A stretch of DNA of 64,000 nt from Anaerolineae bacterium (GTDB lineage: Bacteria; Chloroflexota; Anaerolineae; Aggregatilineales; Phototrophicaceae): contig JANWYT010000023.1 in assembly GCA_025055175.1 (NCBI GenBank), forward strand, positions 62,001 through 126,000, read 5' to 3'. Under the pieces are notes generated by a model. That model had not been told where the DNA came from, did not search any database, and saw only the letters and a program-made list of their open reading frames with translations. Shown piece after piece: positions 25,372 through 33,723 of this stretch; positions within the stretch are counted from its first letter, which is position 1; the number at the start of each line of letters is the position of its first letter. Position numbers and translations under genes: made by a program.

Positions 25372-25398
25372 GCGGGGGCGCTTTGGCAGCGCCCCCGC
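25372..25398 (+). terminator. Intra-operon hairpin between livK and livH
   Basis: Arms GCGGGGGCGCT and AGCGCCCCCGC form a perfect 11-bp stem with a 5-base loop. There is only a weak T-rich tail. It probably acts as a leaky terminator or a stabilising 3' end for livK mRNA, a common arrangement in binding-protein operons. Confidence 0.7.
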
Positions 25399-25427
25399 CT
25401 GCCTTTATTGCCAGAAGGCTCTGTGGG

Positions 25428-26417
25428 ATGACGACCAATTTATTCTTTCAGCAGGTGGCCAACGGCCTGGCCATTGGCAGCGTGTACGCTATCTTCGCCC
25501 TGGGCTACACGCTGATCTTCTCCATCTTAGGCATCATCAACTTCGCACACGGGGCGGTCTTCACCCTAGGCGCTTACTTCACCTTTACGCTCACCGGCAC
25601 GGCCTTCGGCTTCAACGGTCTGCTGGCTCAGCAGAAGCTGCCTTTCAGCTTATGGTTTCCGTTGGCGCTGCTGGGCGGCGCATTGCTGGCTGGCCTCATC
25701 TCTGTCATCATCGAACGACTAGCTTTCCGTCCGTTGCGCAGACGCGGCGCCGACAGCTTGCTGACACTGGTCAGCAGCCTGGGCTTGGCGGTGGCCATCG
25801 TCAATATCATCCAGTTTCTGGTGGGCGCAGAAGCCTACAGCTACCCTAGCAGCGCTCTCAACGACATCCTAACGCCCTTTCTGTTCTTGTTCCCCGATGG
25901 CAAAGTACCTCTGGCGCTGCGTGTTCCACTCACCGAGCCGCCGATCATCGTGCGCATGGTGCAGGTGGTCATCTTCGCCACCTCCATCTTTATCCTGATT
26001 GCCCTGACCTACCTCATCAACGGCACGAAAGTCGGCAAGGCCATGCGCGCCGTTGCGGAAGACGCCACCACCTCCAGCCTGCTGGGGATCAGCACCGATA
26101 GGCTGATCCAATTCACTTTCTTCCTATCGGGCTTCGTGGGCGGGATCGCAGGCGTGCTAGTGGGCATGAGCGTAGGTATCACCGGGCCGTACTTCGGCAT
26201 TGCCTTCGGCCTGAAGGGTCTGGCCGTGATCGTCTTGGGCGGCCTGGGCAGCATTCCAGGCGCAGTGCTAGGCGGGCTAGTGATCGGCCTGGGCGAAGCG
26301 CTCGTGCCAGCCGAATACATCGGCTACAAAGACGCGGTAGCATTTGCCGTGCTGTTCATCGTCTTGCTGATCCGTCCACAAGGTCTGTTGGGCCGCGTGT
26401 TCATCCAGAAAGTGTAG
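25428..26417 (+). CDS. livH: LivH-type ABC permease
   Basis: The 329-residue inner-membrane protein has about eight or nine helices and the LivH opening QQVANGLAIGSVYAIFALGY, followed by the family motif NFAHGAVFTLGAYF. The coupling region near KAMRAVAEDATTSSLLGIS contacts LivG/LivF. The chosen ATG (25428) follows AGAAGG; the frame remains open upstream through the hairpin. About 40 residues between helices 3 and 4 (YSYPSSALNDILTPFLFLFP) are longer than in E. coli LivH. Second gene of the liv operon. Confidence 0.92.
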   Translation: MTTNLFFQQVANGLAIGSVYAIFALGYTLIFSILGIINFAHGAVFTLGAYFTFTLTGTAFGFNGLLAQQKLPFSLWFPLALLGGALLAGLISVIIERLAFRPLRRRGADSLLTLVSSLGLAVAIVNIIQFLVGAEAYSYPSSALNDILTPFLFLFPDGKVPLALRVPLTEPPIIVRMVQVVIFATSIFILIALTYLINGTKVGKAMRAVAEDATTSSLLGISTDRLIQFTFFLSGFVGGIAGVLVGMSVGITGPYFGIAFGLKGLAVIVLGGLGSIPGAVLGGLVIGLGEALVPAEYIGYKDAVAFAVLFIVLLIRPQGLLGRVFIQKV

Positions 26418-26429
26418 GGCTGCGGCGCT

Positions 26430-27383
26430 ATGGATTTCTTCTCAACCTACGGCTTTCTGATCGTCTCTATGCTCTTCCAGGCGATGTTGGGCCTGTCGCT
26501 GTACATCCCACTGATGACGGGGCAACTCTCATTGGCCAGCCCTGGCTTCTACGCCCTGGGGGGCTATATCGCCGCCATTTTATCGACCACCGTCTTCTTG
26601 CCCGAAGGCGGCGGCAAGTGGGAGAGTGGTACGTTCCCTATCATCTATGTGCTGATTGAGACGGTCTTGGCAGGCCTGGCCAGCGCTCTGCTGGCCCTGC
26701 TCATCGGCTTCCCGTCGCTGCGCTTGCGCGGCATTTACCTAGCCCTGGCCACCATTGCCTTCGTGGAGATTGTGCGCGTCCTATCGCTCAATCTAGAGAT
26801 CACGGGCAAGGCCATTGGTATCTTCGGCGTGCCACAGCCCTTCATCAATAAATTCGACTACGTCGTGCTGGCCCTGCCGCTGCTCATCGCCTCGGCGTGG
26901 TTTGTTTATCGCCTGGAGCGTTCGCGCGTAGGCCGCGCCTTCACCGCCTTGCGCGAAGACGAGCTGGCAGCGGCGGCGATGGGCGTCAACCCCACCACCA
27001 ACAAAGTGCTGGCTTTCGTGTTAGGGGCAGTGCTAGCCGGCATGGTCGGCGCTATCAGCGCTCACTTCCTCAACACCTGGAATGCACGCCAGGGGACGTT
27101 CGACGTGAGCATTTTGGTGCTGGCTTACGTCATCATCGGCGGCTCGCGCACCTTCCTCGGCCCTATTTTGGGCGGCTTGTTGCTGACAGCCTTGCCGGAA
27201 GTCCTGCGCGCCATCGCGGGTATCCAGGGCCTGCCGCTCTTCCTGTCACAGTTCTTGCTAGACGGCCGCCTGATTATCTACGGCCTGCTGATCGTCGTTG
27301 CACCGCTGTTCTACCCGCAGGGCCTGATTACGCCTGATCTGTTCAAGCGCCGCGCAGTCAAGACCAAGGAGGCGGGGGCATGA
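26430..27383 (+). CDS. livM: LivM-type ABC permease
   Basis: The 317-residue membrane protein is the second channel subunit. Features include [20 protein letters not shown] near the N-terminus, the helix-loop [19 protein letters not shown], and the EAA-like loop [18 protein letters not shown]. It pairs with LivH. The start lies 12 bases after the livH stop and the stop overlaps livG by 4 nt (ATGA). Length is that of a compact LivM without the N-terminal extension of the enterobacterial protein. Confidence 0.92.
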   Translation: MDFFSTYGFLIVSMLFQAMLGLSLYIPLMTGQLSLASPGFYALGGYIAAILSTTVFLPEGGGKWESGTFPIIYVLIETVLAGLASALLALLIGFPSLRLRGIYLALATIAFVEIVRVLSLNLEITGKAIGIFGVPQPFINKFDYVVLALPLLIASAWFVYRLERSRVGRAFTALREDELAAAAMGVNPTTNKVLAFVLGAVLAGMVGAISAHFLNTWNARQGTFDVSILVLAYVIIGGSRTFLGPILGGLLLTALPEVLRAIAGIQGLPLFLSQFLLDGRLIIYGLLIVVAPLFYPQGLITPDLFKRRAVKTKEAGA

Positions 27384-28138
27384 GCATCTTCGAATCGCGC
27401 GGGGCGACTCGGCGTTTCGGTGGCCTGGTCGCGGTCGACTCAGTATCTTTTGCGGTGGAGCAAGGCGAAATTTTTGGTCTGATCGGCCCCAACGGCGCCG
27501 GCAAGACCACCATGTTCAACCTGATTACAGCCCTGACCCCCCCAACCAGCGGCCAACTGCTCTTTCAGGGCCAGAATATCGTCGGCAAACAGCCCCACCA
27601 GATTGCGGCAATGGGCATTGCTCGCACCTTCCAGAACATCCGCCTGTTCGGTAATCTGAGCGCCTTGGAGAACGTCAAGGTCGCCCAGCACACTCACACC
27701 CATGCCAATGTGTTCGCGGGCATTCTGGGGACGCCAGGAGCGCGCGAGGAAGCTCGGCGCGTGGAAGCCAAAGCCCGCGAGCTGCTCAGGTTGGTGGGCC
27801 TGGGGGAATCTGCCGATGAGAAAGCCAAGAACTTCTCCTATGGTGACCAGCGCCGCCTGGAGATTGCGCGCGCCCTGGCCCTTGAGCCGAAGCTGCTGCT
27901 GTTGGACGAGCCAGGCGCGGGCATGAACCCCAACGAGAAGGGCATCCTGAGCGACCTCATCCGCCAGATTCGCGATCAATTCAACTTGACGATCATCCTG
28001 ATTGAACACCACGTGCCGCTGGTCATGGGGTTGTGTGATCGGATCGCTGTGCTGAACTTCGGCCAACTCATCGCCCTGGGCAAGCCCGCTGAAGTCCAAT
28101 CCGATCCCGCCGTCATTGATGCCTACTTGGGAGATTGA
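27380..28138 (+). CDS. livG: LivG-type ABC ATPase
   Basis: The 252-residue ATPase shows Walker [10 protein letters not shown], the LivG-type segment [21 protein letters not shown], Walker [14 protein letters not shown] and the switch His in [16 protein letters not shown]. The ABC signature is unusual: [17 protein letters not shown], in which the usual Ser-Gly-Gly is Tyr-Gly-Asp, a known LivG trait. It starts inside the livM stop and is followed by livF at 5 bases. Confidence 0.93.
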   Translation: MSIFESRGATRRFGGLVAVDSVSFAVEQGEIFGLIGPNGAGKTTMFNLITALTPPTSGQLLFQGQNIVGKQPHQIAAMGIARTFQNIRLFGNLSALENVKVAQHTHTHANVFAGILGTPGAREEARRVEAKARELLRLVGLGESADEKAKNFSYGDQRRLEIARALALEPKLLLLDEPGAGMNPNEKGILSDLIRQIRDQFNLTIILIEHHVPLVMGLCDRIAVLNFGQLIALGKPAEVQSDPAVIDAYLGD

Positions 28139-28143
28139 ACGCC

Positions 28144-28866
28144 ATGAGTCAGACGACTCCCGCGTTGGAGCTGAAGAACCTGAGCGTCGCCTATGGGGCG
28201 ATCCGCGCCCTGAACGACCTCAATTTGACGGTGGACAAGGGCGAAATCGTGACGCTGATCGGAGCAAACGGCGCGGGTAAGAGCACCACGCTGCGCGCCA
28301 TCAGCCGCATTGTCAACCCCAGTCAGGGGCAAATCCTGATCGATGGCCAGGACGTGACGCGCCAGCCCCCCGACGCGATTGTGCGCATGGGGATAGCTCA
28401 TGTGCCAGAGGGGAGGCGCGTGCTGGCCCGCCAGACGGTGGAGGACAACCTCTTCTTGGGAGCTTACGTGCGCAACGATAACAAAGCAGCCATCCAGGGC
28501 GATATCCACAAACAGTATGAGCGCTTCCCACGCCTGAGAGAGCGTCGCACTCAATTAGCAGGGACGCTGAGCGGCGGCGAACAGCAAATGTTGGCTATCG
28601 CCCGCGCCCTGATGAGCCGTCCGCGCATCCTGCTGCTGGATGAGCCATCGCTGGGCCTGGCACCGCTGATCGTGCGCGAAATTTTTTCCATCATCCGCGA
28701 ATTAAATCGGGAGGGAGTGACCATCCTCCTGGTCGAGCAGAACGCCCAACTAGCCCTGCAAACGGCTTCGCGCGGCTATGTGCTGGAAGCCGGCGACTGC
28801 ACCATCAGTGGCCCTGCTTCCGAGCTAGCCAGGGATGAGCGCGTGCGGAAAGCTTACCTGGGCTGA
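28144..28866 (+). CDS. livF: LivF-type ABC ATPase
   Basis: The 240-residue ATPase has Walker A GANGAGKST, the LivF marker GIAHVPEGRRVLARQTVEDN, signature LSGGEQQMLAIARAL and Walker B ILLLDEPSLGLAP. It forms the heterodimer with LivG. I prefer the ATG at 28144; a TTG at 28135 overlapping the livG stop is also possible. It is the last gene of the operon and ends before a G/C-rich hairpin shared with the convergent oxidoreductase gene. Confidence 0.93.
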   Translation: MSQTTPALELKNLSVAYGAIRALNDLNLTVDKGEIVTLIGANGAGKSTTLRAISRIVNPSQGQILIDGQDVTRQPPDAIVRMGIAHVPEGRRVLARQTVEDNLFLGAYVRNDNKAAIQGDIHKQYERFPRLRERRTQLAGTLSGGEQQMLAIARALMSRPRILLLDEPSLGLAPLIVREIFSIIRELNREGVTILLVEQNAQLALQTASRGYVLEAGDCTISGPASELARDERVRKAYLG

Positions 28867-28894
28867 GCAAGCCTGCTCCTTATCCTGGCGCCGC

Positions 28895-28928
28895 CGTTCC
28901 AGGCTCTCTGGGCAGAGGGCCTGGAACG
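28895..28928. terminator. Hairpin between liv operon and oxidoreductase gene
   Basis: Arms CGTTCCAGGC and GCCTGGAACG are perfectly complementary over 10 bp around a 14-base loop. No T-tract follows on either strand, so it is a probable but not classical bidirectional terminator. Confidence 0.55.
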
Positions 28929-28950
28929 ACACAGCCGAGCGAGCCAGCGC

Positions 28951-29940
28951 CTACATTTCGTCTGGGTACTTCAGCCCCCATTCGGCGCGCAGCCCGTCCA
29001 TCAGCTTCATGATGGCCAGCGACTCATCCAAAGGCATGAGGTCGCTCTCCAGCTTACCCGCGCGCAGGCAAGCGTGGACTTCCTCAATCTCATACTCGTA
29101 GCCAGTGCCGCTGTAGCTATAGTCGTATTCCTGCGCAGGCTGATCTTTGAGCTGCACGATCAGCCTATTAGGACAGATGAAGTGGCGGCCGCCCAAGCGC
29201 GCCCAGCCTTCCGTCCCCATGATGACGGCATCGCGCGGCGAATCGAACAGCACGCCAGCGGCCAAAGACGCCATGCGTCCGCCCTCCCAACGCGCCAACA
29301 TAATTTCGTATTCATCGACGCCGGTGTGGGCCATGTGGACGGTGCTTTGAATGGTGCTGGGCAGGCCGAACATGTAGCAAGCGAAGGACAGCGGATAAAT
29401 GCCCACGTCCAACAACGCGCCGCCGGCCAGATGCGGGTTGTAAATGCGCCAGTTGGGGTCTTTGTTCAAATCCACCACCAGCTCGGCGCGCAGCATACGC
29501 ACGTCGCCCAGCGTGCCATCCTGGACCAGCCGACGCGCGTGCTTGACCGCCGGGAAGTAGCGCATCCACATGGCCTCCATCAGGAACAAACCCTTCTGAC
29601 GCGCCAGAGCGATGCATTCCTCGGCTTGTGCCGCGTTCAGGGTGAAGGCCTTCTCGTTGAGGACGTGCTTGCCAGCGCTCAAGCACAGCTTCATGTTGTC
29701 GTAGTGTAGGTTGTGGGGCGTACCAATGTAGATGATATCCACGTCGGGATCGGCGGCCAGCGCCTCGTAGCTGGCGTAGCGACGCGGAATGTCGTACTGC
29801 GCGCCAAAACTATCGGCAGTTTCTTGTGTCCGCGAGCCAACTGCCACAAGCTCGGCATCGTCGAAGCTACGGATCGTCTGGGCTAGGACGTGGGCGATCT
29901 TGCCCGTGCTCAAAATACCCCAGCGGATTTTTTCGGCCAT
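28951..29940 (-). CDS. Gfo/Idh/MocA-family NAD(P)-dependent oxidoreductase
   Basis: The 329-residue protein has the N-terminal Rossmann fold (RWGILSTGKIAHVLAQTI) and the family's DVDIIYIGTPHNLHYDN and NEKAF segments; the usual Pro of EKP is Ala here while the Lys is kept. The C-terminal alpha/beta domain contains GGALLDVGIYPLSF. It resembles the dimeric dihydrodiol dehydrogenase/D-xylose dehydrogenase branch, which oxidises or reduces sugar-like hydroxyl groups. The substrate is unknown. It appears monocistronic, converging on the liv operon; the ATG has AGAGG upstream. Confidence 0.87.
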   Translation of the reverse strand: MAEKIRWGILSTGKIAHVLAQTIRSFDDAELVAVGSRTQETADSFGAQYDIPRRYASYEALAADPDVDIIYIGTPHNLHYDNMKLCLSAGKHVLNEKAFTLNAAQAEECIALARQKGLFLMEAMWMRYFPAVKHARRLVQDGTLGDVRMLRAELVVDLNKDPNWRIYNPHLAGGALLDVGIYPLSFACYMFGLPSTIQSTVHMAHTGVDEYEIMLARWEGGRMASLAAGVLFDSPRDAVIMGTEGWARLGGRHFICPNRLIVQLKDQPAQEYDYSYSGTGYEYEIEEVHACLRAGKLESDLMPLDESLAIMKLMDGLRAEWGLKYPDEM

Positions 29941-30014
29941 CCTCTTCTATCCTCTCGTAAAAATGATTCGTTGACCTGAATTGTAGCGCGGGCCGCGCGC
30001 CTCGCCACTCGGCC

Positions 30015-31454
30015 CTAGCGCCGCCTGTAGATGATGGCTTCGCCGTGCAGGTAGACCTCAACGCGGGCTATTTCGTCGTAGTGCGCCGCGGTGAAGGCCA
30101 GCAGCGGATCAATGCCAGGCCGAGAACCAGCGTAGAGCGCAGGGAAGACGATGATGAATGTCGGCGGCTGGGACTCCCATTCAGCTAGCAGGCGTTCAGC
30201 CATGCCTGTCCGCTCTAAGTACCACGTCCACCCCTTGACCCAAGTGCCAGGCGGCAACAAGCCCGTCATAGGGTGGATTTGGGGCGTGCTGTCGGCTTCA
30301 GGCAAGACGAACAGGGTGTCGCCTGGCCGCTGATGGGGGCGCAGCGCTTCCACGACGGGCCAAAATTCGTCGTAGCCCAGCGTCGCTCCGATCCCTAGCG
30401 GGCTGGGGACGTAGGCCACCAGGCCCGACCAAGCGCTAAGCAGAGCCAGCCCGCCCAGCAGACCTAGGGGCAGAGCGTCCATCTGCGCGATTGTCAGCGG
30501 CCGCAAGCGTAGCTTAGACAAGCCCGTGGCCAGGGCCAAGCCGCTGGCGACGGCCAGGAAGGGCAAGCCCGCCGTCACCTGGATTTCGCCAGCCCGCGGG
30601 ATGATGAGAGCCAAGCCGCTGAGCAGCAGGGCCAGCAGGGTCAGTCGATCCGCGCGCTGCTCAGGCTCAGCTTGGAACGTCTGCAAGACGAAAGGCAGCA
30701 GCAAGATACAAGCCAGGCCCAACTTGCGGACAAAATTCACGCTAGGGAAGATGCTCTCCATCTGGCCGCTGAGGTTGAACGTCCAGTTCCAGTAGAGATA
30801 AGCGTCCAGGTTGCCCTGCGTCGCCACCACTAGCACGATCAAGCTCGGCACAACTAGCACCCCCAGGCTGTAAGCCGCCAGTCTACGCCAGCCCGCCCCC
30901 TGCCAAGCCCAGACCAGCCCCAGCAGGATGATCCCCAGCCAGGCTTGCTGCTTGAACAAGGTGGCCAGCCCCATCAGCAGGCCCACGCTCAGAGCGCGCG
31001 TGCCGCTCATGCTGGCCCAGCGTCCCTGGCCCAGACTATAGGCTGCTAGCGCCGCTAGCGCTAGCAGCGTGTTGAAATAGAGCATGACGTTGCCGAAGAC
31101 GGGCAACCACAGCACCCAGAAGCCCAGCGCCCAAGCCGCTGCCGTCCGTCCGCCCAGGCGCAGCGCTGCCCGCACAATGAGCAGACCCAGCGCCAGCACC
31201 AACAGCACATCCAGGCCACGCACCAGATCATCCAGCGCCAGCGTGGGCAGCAGACGCTGAGCCAGCGCCGCCATGAGTGAGCTGCCTGGCGCGTGCTGCT
31301 CCAGGACGTCGCCGAACAGCACCCGACCCTGGTTCATCAACCAGGGGATGGTGGTCTGGCCAGAATGAGTGGAGATGGGCAGCCAAAAGCCATGCGCAAA
31401 GGCCTGCCAGGCGAAGACGAGCGCCACCCAGGCGCGAAAGACAGCTTGGTTCAC
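30015..31454 (-). CDS. Multi-pass membrane glycosyltransferase-like protein (GT39/PMT-like)
   Basis: The 479-residue protein has about ten hydrophobic helices. The first extracytoplasmic loop contains DVLEQHAPGSSL, in the place where GT-C enzymes of the PMT/ArnT group have an acidic residue pair, and a later FKQQAWLGIILLG matches the same group. Such enzymes transfer sugars from polyprenyl-phosphate donors to proteins or lipids outside the membrane. The last 110 residues (VPSPLGIGATLGYDEFWPVV onward) form a soluble domain. The match to GT39 is by topology and general pattern. A polyprenyl-phosphate-sugar synthase-like gene is nearby at 32187, which fits a donor/transferase pairing. Confidence 0.65.
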   Translation of the reverse strand: MNQAVFRAWVALVFAWQAFAHGFWLPISTHSGQTTIPWLMNQGRVLFGDVLEQHAPGSSLMAALAQRLLPTLALDDLVRGLDVLLVLALGLLIVRAALRLGGRTAAAWALGFWVLWLPVFGNVMLYFNTLLALAALAAYSLGQGRWASMSGTRALSVGLLMGLATLFKQQAWLGIILLGLVWAWQGAGWRRLAAYSLGVLVVPSLIVLVVATQGNLDAYLYWNWTFNLSGQMESIFPSVNFVRKLGLACILLLPFVLQTFQAEPEQRADRLTLLALLLSGLALIIPRAGEIQVTAGLPFLAVASGLALATGLSKLRLRPLTIAQMDALPLGLLGGLALLSAWSGLVAYVPSPLGIGATLGYDEFWPVVEALRPHQRPGDTLFVLPEADSTPQIHPMTGLLPPGTWVKGWTWYLERTGMAERLLAEWESQPPTFIIVFPALYAGSRPGIDPLLAFTAAHYDEIARVEVYLHGEAIIYRRR

Positions 31455-31579
31455 GGATAAACTCCCAGAGAGAGGGCGGTCGTCAGGTGGCCTAGTGTAG
31501 GATTTGAGGGCAGGCCTGGCTAGAGATGATTAAAAATTCGTCGCGCCTGCGGCTTATCCCTAGCAAAAAAGATGAGCGC

Positions 31580-31588
31580 TGGTATAAT
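31580..31588 (+). promoter_or_regulatory. Extended -10 promoter of the cold-shock gene
   Basis: The sequence TGGTATAAT gives a TGN-extended consensus -10 (TATAAT at 31583-31588) with no recognisable -35. Transcription would start near 31595, leaving a leader of almost 200 bases. Confidence 0.7.
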
Positions 31589-31595
31589 ACAAGGG

Positions 31596-31636
31596 CAGTG
31601 TGGAGTGGTGTAGACAATTGTGTCTCGGCCACACTG
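31596..31636 (+). ncRNA. Structured 5' leader hairpin of the cold-shock mRNA
   Basis: The predicted transcript begins with a hairpin: outer arms CAGTGTGG (31596-31603) and CCACACTG (31629-31636), and an inner stem AGACA (31612-31616) with TGTCT (31621-31625). Long structured leaders are typical of bacterial csp mRNAs, where they sense temperature. Function here is inferred. Confidence 0.5.
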
Positions 31637-31792
31637 ATGCGGGTGTACCATAACACTTCATCCGAGGCAGCAAAGACGCAAGCGTCAGAGCGCTCAGAAT
31701 GTACGGCATAAGCATCCTGAAATATGCGGGGTTTGTGTGTACGGAAGTTTATGACGAACCCAAATCGTATGTTTCATGGAGGCAGCAACACA
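31637..31792 (+). other. Remainder of the long csp leader
   Basis: About 155 bases between the leader hairpin and the ATG. Short open frames are present but lack coding character. The region ends in a GGAGG ribosome site at 31778-31782, ten bases before the ATG. Confidence 0.5.
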
Positions 31793-32005
31793 ATGGCACG
31801 TACTCGCGGCACGGTGAAGTGGTTCAACGCCGACAAAGGCTTCGGCTTCATCTCCCAAGACGGGGGCGAAGATGTCTTCGTCCACTACTCGGAAATTCAA
31901 AGCACTGGCTATCGCACGCTGAACGAAGGCGCTAAGGTCGAATTCGAAATCACCCAGGGCAAGAAAGGCAAGCAAGCCAGCGCTGTGGTGGTCATCAAGG
32001 ACTAG
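31793..32005 (+). CDS. cspA: Cold-shock domain protein
   Basis: This 70-residue protein is a single cold-shock domain with the RNA-binding motifs KGFGFI (RNP1) and VFVHY (RNP2). It opens [19 protein letters not shown], as in most CspA-type proteins. Such proteins bind single-stranded nucleic acid and melt RNA structure. I chose the ATG at 31793, after GGAGG; upstream in-frame starts would add a non-homologous leader peptide. A nearly 200-base structured leader and a strong terminator flank it, so it is a monocistronic unit. Confidence 0.95.
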   Translation: MARTRGTVKWFNADKGFGFISQDGGEDVFVHYSEIQSTGYRTLNEGAKVEFEITQGKKGKQASAVVVIKD

Positions 32006-32046
32006 AAACGTCTCGCTGCTCTGCGCAGCTCCCCAACCGTCACCTC

Positions 32047-32073
32047 AAAAGCCACCGCACGGGTGGCTTTTTT
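32047..32073 (+). terminator. Rho-independent terminator of csp
   Basis: Arms AAAAGCCACC and GGTGGCTTTT form a perfect 10-bp stem with a 5-base loop, followed by further T residues. Confidence 0.9.
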
Positions 32074-32136
32074 CATGCACAGGCGTACAGAGTGGGTCGC
32101 AGAGCCTGCCTCATCCGATCGAAACGTCGCACCGTC

Positions 32137-32145
32137 TGCTATAAT
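32137..32145 (+). promoter_or_regulatory. Extended -10 promoter of the DPM1-like gene
   Basis: TGCTATAAT combines TGN with a consensus -10 (TATAAT, 32140-32145). No clear -35 is present. The ATG follows 42 bases after the hexamer. Confidence 0.6.
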
Positions 32146-32186
32146 GGCGCTCGTCTTATCTCCACCTCATCATCGGAGGCGCATGT

Positions 32187-32972
32187 ATGCCGCAACCCCT
32201 CATCGCCACGTCTGGTTCTCATGGACACACCCTAGTCGTCATGCCCACCTACAACGAACGCGAGAACCTGCCGCTGATGGCCAAAGCCTTGTTTGCGCTG
32301 GGCTTGCCCGATTTCAGCCTACTGGTGGTCGATGACAATTCCCCAGATGGCACGGGCCGCTTGGCCGAAGAGCTGAGCGCTCAGTACGACGGCGCTATTC
32401 GTGTGCTGCACCGTCCAAGCAAGGCAGGGCTTGGCCCGGCCTATCTAGCTGGCTTCCGCCATGCCCTGGCGCTGGGCGCACAGCGAATCATCCAAATGGA
32501 CGCCGACTTCAGCCACCAGCCGCACTACATCCCAGCGCTGTTGGCGGCCCTAGACGAAGCCGATCTGGTCATCGGCTCGCGCTGGATTCGCGGCGGCGGC
32601 GTCGATCCGACTTGGGGTCTGCACCGCAAGCTGCTCTCCATGTGGGCCAACCGCATATACACCCCCCTCATCTTGGGCATGCCCATCCACGACGCCACTG
32701 GCGGCTTCCGCGCTTGGCGGCGCGCCACACTAGAAGGCCTAGACCTGGAGCAAGTGCAGTCCAACGGCTACGTCTTCCAAGTCGAAATCGCCTATATCGC
32801 CTATCGCTCGGGCTACCGCCTGCGCGAGCTTCCCATCTTCTTCCCAGAGCGGCAACGCGGAGTCTCTAAGATGAGTTCGAGGGTGGCGTTAGAAGCCGCC
32901 CTGCGCGTCTGGCAAATTCGCAACCGCTATCGCGGCATCAGCGCCGCTCGGCGGGCCAACGCCGAGGACTGA
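32187..32972 (+). CDS. Polyprenyl-phosphate-mannose synthase-like glycosyltransferase (GT2)
   Basis: The 261-residue GT2 enzyme resembles DPM1/Ppm1: MPTYNERENLPLM, VVDDNSPDGTG, the catalytic-metal motif QMDADFSHQP, and GSRWIRGGGV followed by DATGGFRAW. There are no C-terminal membrane helices, as in the soluble DPM1 type. Such enzymes load mannose or glucose onto polyprenyl phosphate for extracytoplasmic glycosylation. The sugar is not certain. The ATG follows GGAGG. The GT-C-like membrane protein at 30015 could use the product. Confidence 0.88.
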   Translation: MPQPLIATSGSHGHTLVVMPTYNERENLPLMAKALFALGLPDFSLLVVDDNSPDGTGRLAEELSAQYDGAIRVLHRPSKAGLGPAYLAGFRHALALGAQRIIQMDADFSHQPHYIPALLAALDEADLVIGSRWIRGGGVDPTWGLHRKLLSMWANRIYTPLILGMPIHDATGGFRAWRRATLEGLDLEQVQSNGYVFQVEIAYIAYRSGYRLRELPIFFPERQRGVSKMSSRVALEAALRVWQIRNRYRGISAARRANAED

Positions 32973-32986
32973 GCAGCGCAGGCGGC

Positions 32987-33457
32987 TCAATGAGCAGGCT
33001 TGCTGGCCACCAGCGCCGTCCACTTGCCTTCCTGGACGACCGTACCATCTTGCTTGACGATCTTGACGGCCTGGGTCACCCATCCACCGCCGAACTTGGG
33101 CGCGTCGGCCTTCTCGGTAGTGGTCAGCTCGACGTGGATGGTGTCGCCGATGAAGACAGGCGCTTTGAAGGTGAACTCTAGGCCGCGAAAAGCCAGGATG
33201 GTCTTCATGTTCGTGCCGAGCTGGGTGACCAAGCCCGTCGCAAAGCTCAGCGTCAGCATACCGTGCGCAATCCGCTGGCCAAAGATGGTAGTCTTGGTAT
33301 ATTCGGCGTCGAAATGCAGAGGATGGTAGTCGCCGATCACGCCGCCAAAGTTGGCGATGTCAGCTTCGGTGATGGTGCGTCCGTGCGTGACGAAGACTTC
33401 ACCAACCTGGGAGTCCTCGTAGTAATAGCCTAGCGGGCCTTGTGGGGTGTAACGCAT
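32987..33457 (-). CDS. MaoC-like (R)-specific enoyl-CoA hydratase
   Basis: This 156-residue hot-dog-fold protein has the hydratase-2 motif in the form GDYHPLHFDAEYTKTTIFGQ, with the Asp and His that activate water, followed by RIAHGMLTLSFATGL. Such enzymes hydrate 2-enoyl-CoA to (R)-3-hydroxyacyl-CoA. The substrate is unknown; the dimeric form is usual for this length. The ATG at 33457 follows AGGAGG at 8 bases. It is downstream of the ccmCD genes but a hairpin separates them. A functional link with the acyl-CoA genes elsewhere in the window is possible. Confidence 0.9.
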   Translation of the reverse strand: MRYTPQGPLGYYYEDSQVGEVFVTHGRTITEADIANFGGVIGDYHPLHFDAEYTKTTIFGQRIAHGMLTLSFATGLVTQLGTNMKTILAFRGLEFTFKAPVFIGDTIHVELTTTEKADAPKFGGGWVTQAVKIVKQDGTVVQEGKWTALVASKPAH

Positions 33458-33495
33458 GATCCAGCCTCCTAAAAAAGCAAGCTTCTCGTCTTGGC

Positions 33496-33526
33496 AGCGG
33501 CGCTGTTCATTCAGAACAGCGCCGCT
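33496..33526. terminator. 13-bp perfect hairpin after ccmD
   Basis: AGCGGCGCTGTTC (33496-33508) and GAACAGCGCCGCT (33514-33526) pair perfectly around a 5-base loop. On the minus strand a run of six T follows only 18 bases later. It probably ends the ccmCD transcript. Confidence 0.65.
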
Positions 33527-33565
33527 GGATAGCTTACCTTGTCCTGGCGGGATCGTCGAATCGCC

Positions 33566-33721
33566 CTAGTCTTCCTGCAGTTGGCGCAGCGTCTCGGCGT
33601 CTTTTTGCAGGCTGCGCCAGCGCCCCAGCAGAGCCAGGATGTAGAGCAGCAACGCCCCTAGGCTCACGCCTAGGCCCAGCCACAGATAGGCCGTTGTGTC
33701 TGGCGTCGTGAATTCGACCAT
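33566..33721 (-). CDS. ccmD: CcmD-like small haem-exporter subunit
   Basis: This gene encodes only 51 residues. The protein has one N-terminal membrane helix (AYLWLGLGVSLGALLLYILA) followed by a short charged, helical tail (RWRSLQKDAETLRQLQED). This is the usual shape of CcmD: a single helix and a basic/coiled cytoplasmic tail. CcmD helps release holo-CcmE from the CcmABC complex during c-type cytochrome maturation. The start lies 2 bases after the ccmC stop. Identification rests on position and shape, because CcmD sequences are poorly conserved. Confidence 0.75.
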   Translation of the reverse strand: MVEFTTPDTTAYLWLGLGVSLGALLLYILALLGRWRSLQKDAETLRQLQED

Positions 33722-33723
33722 CG

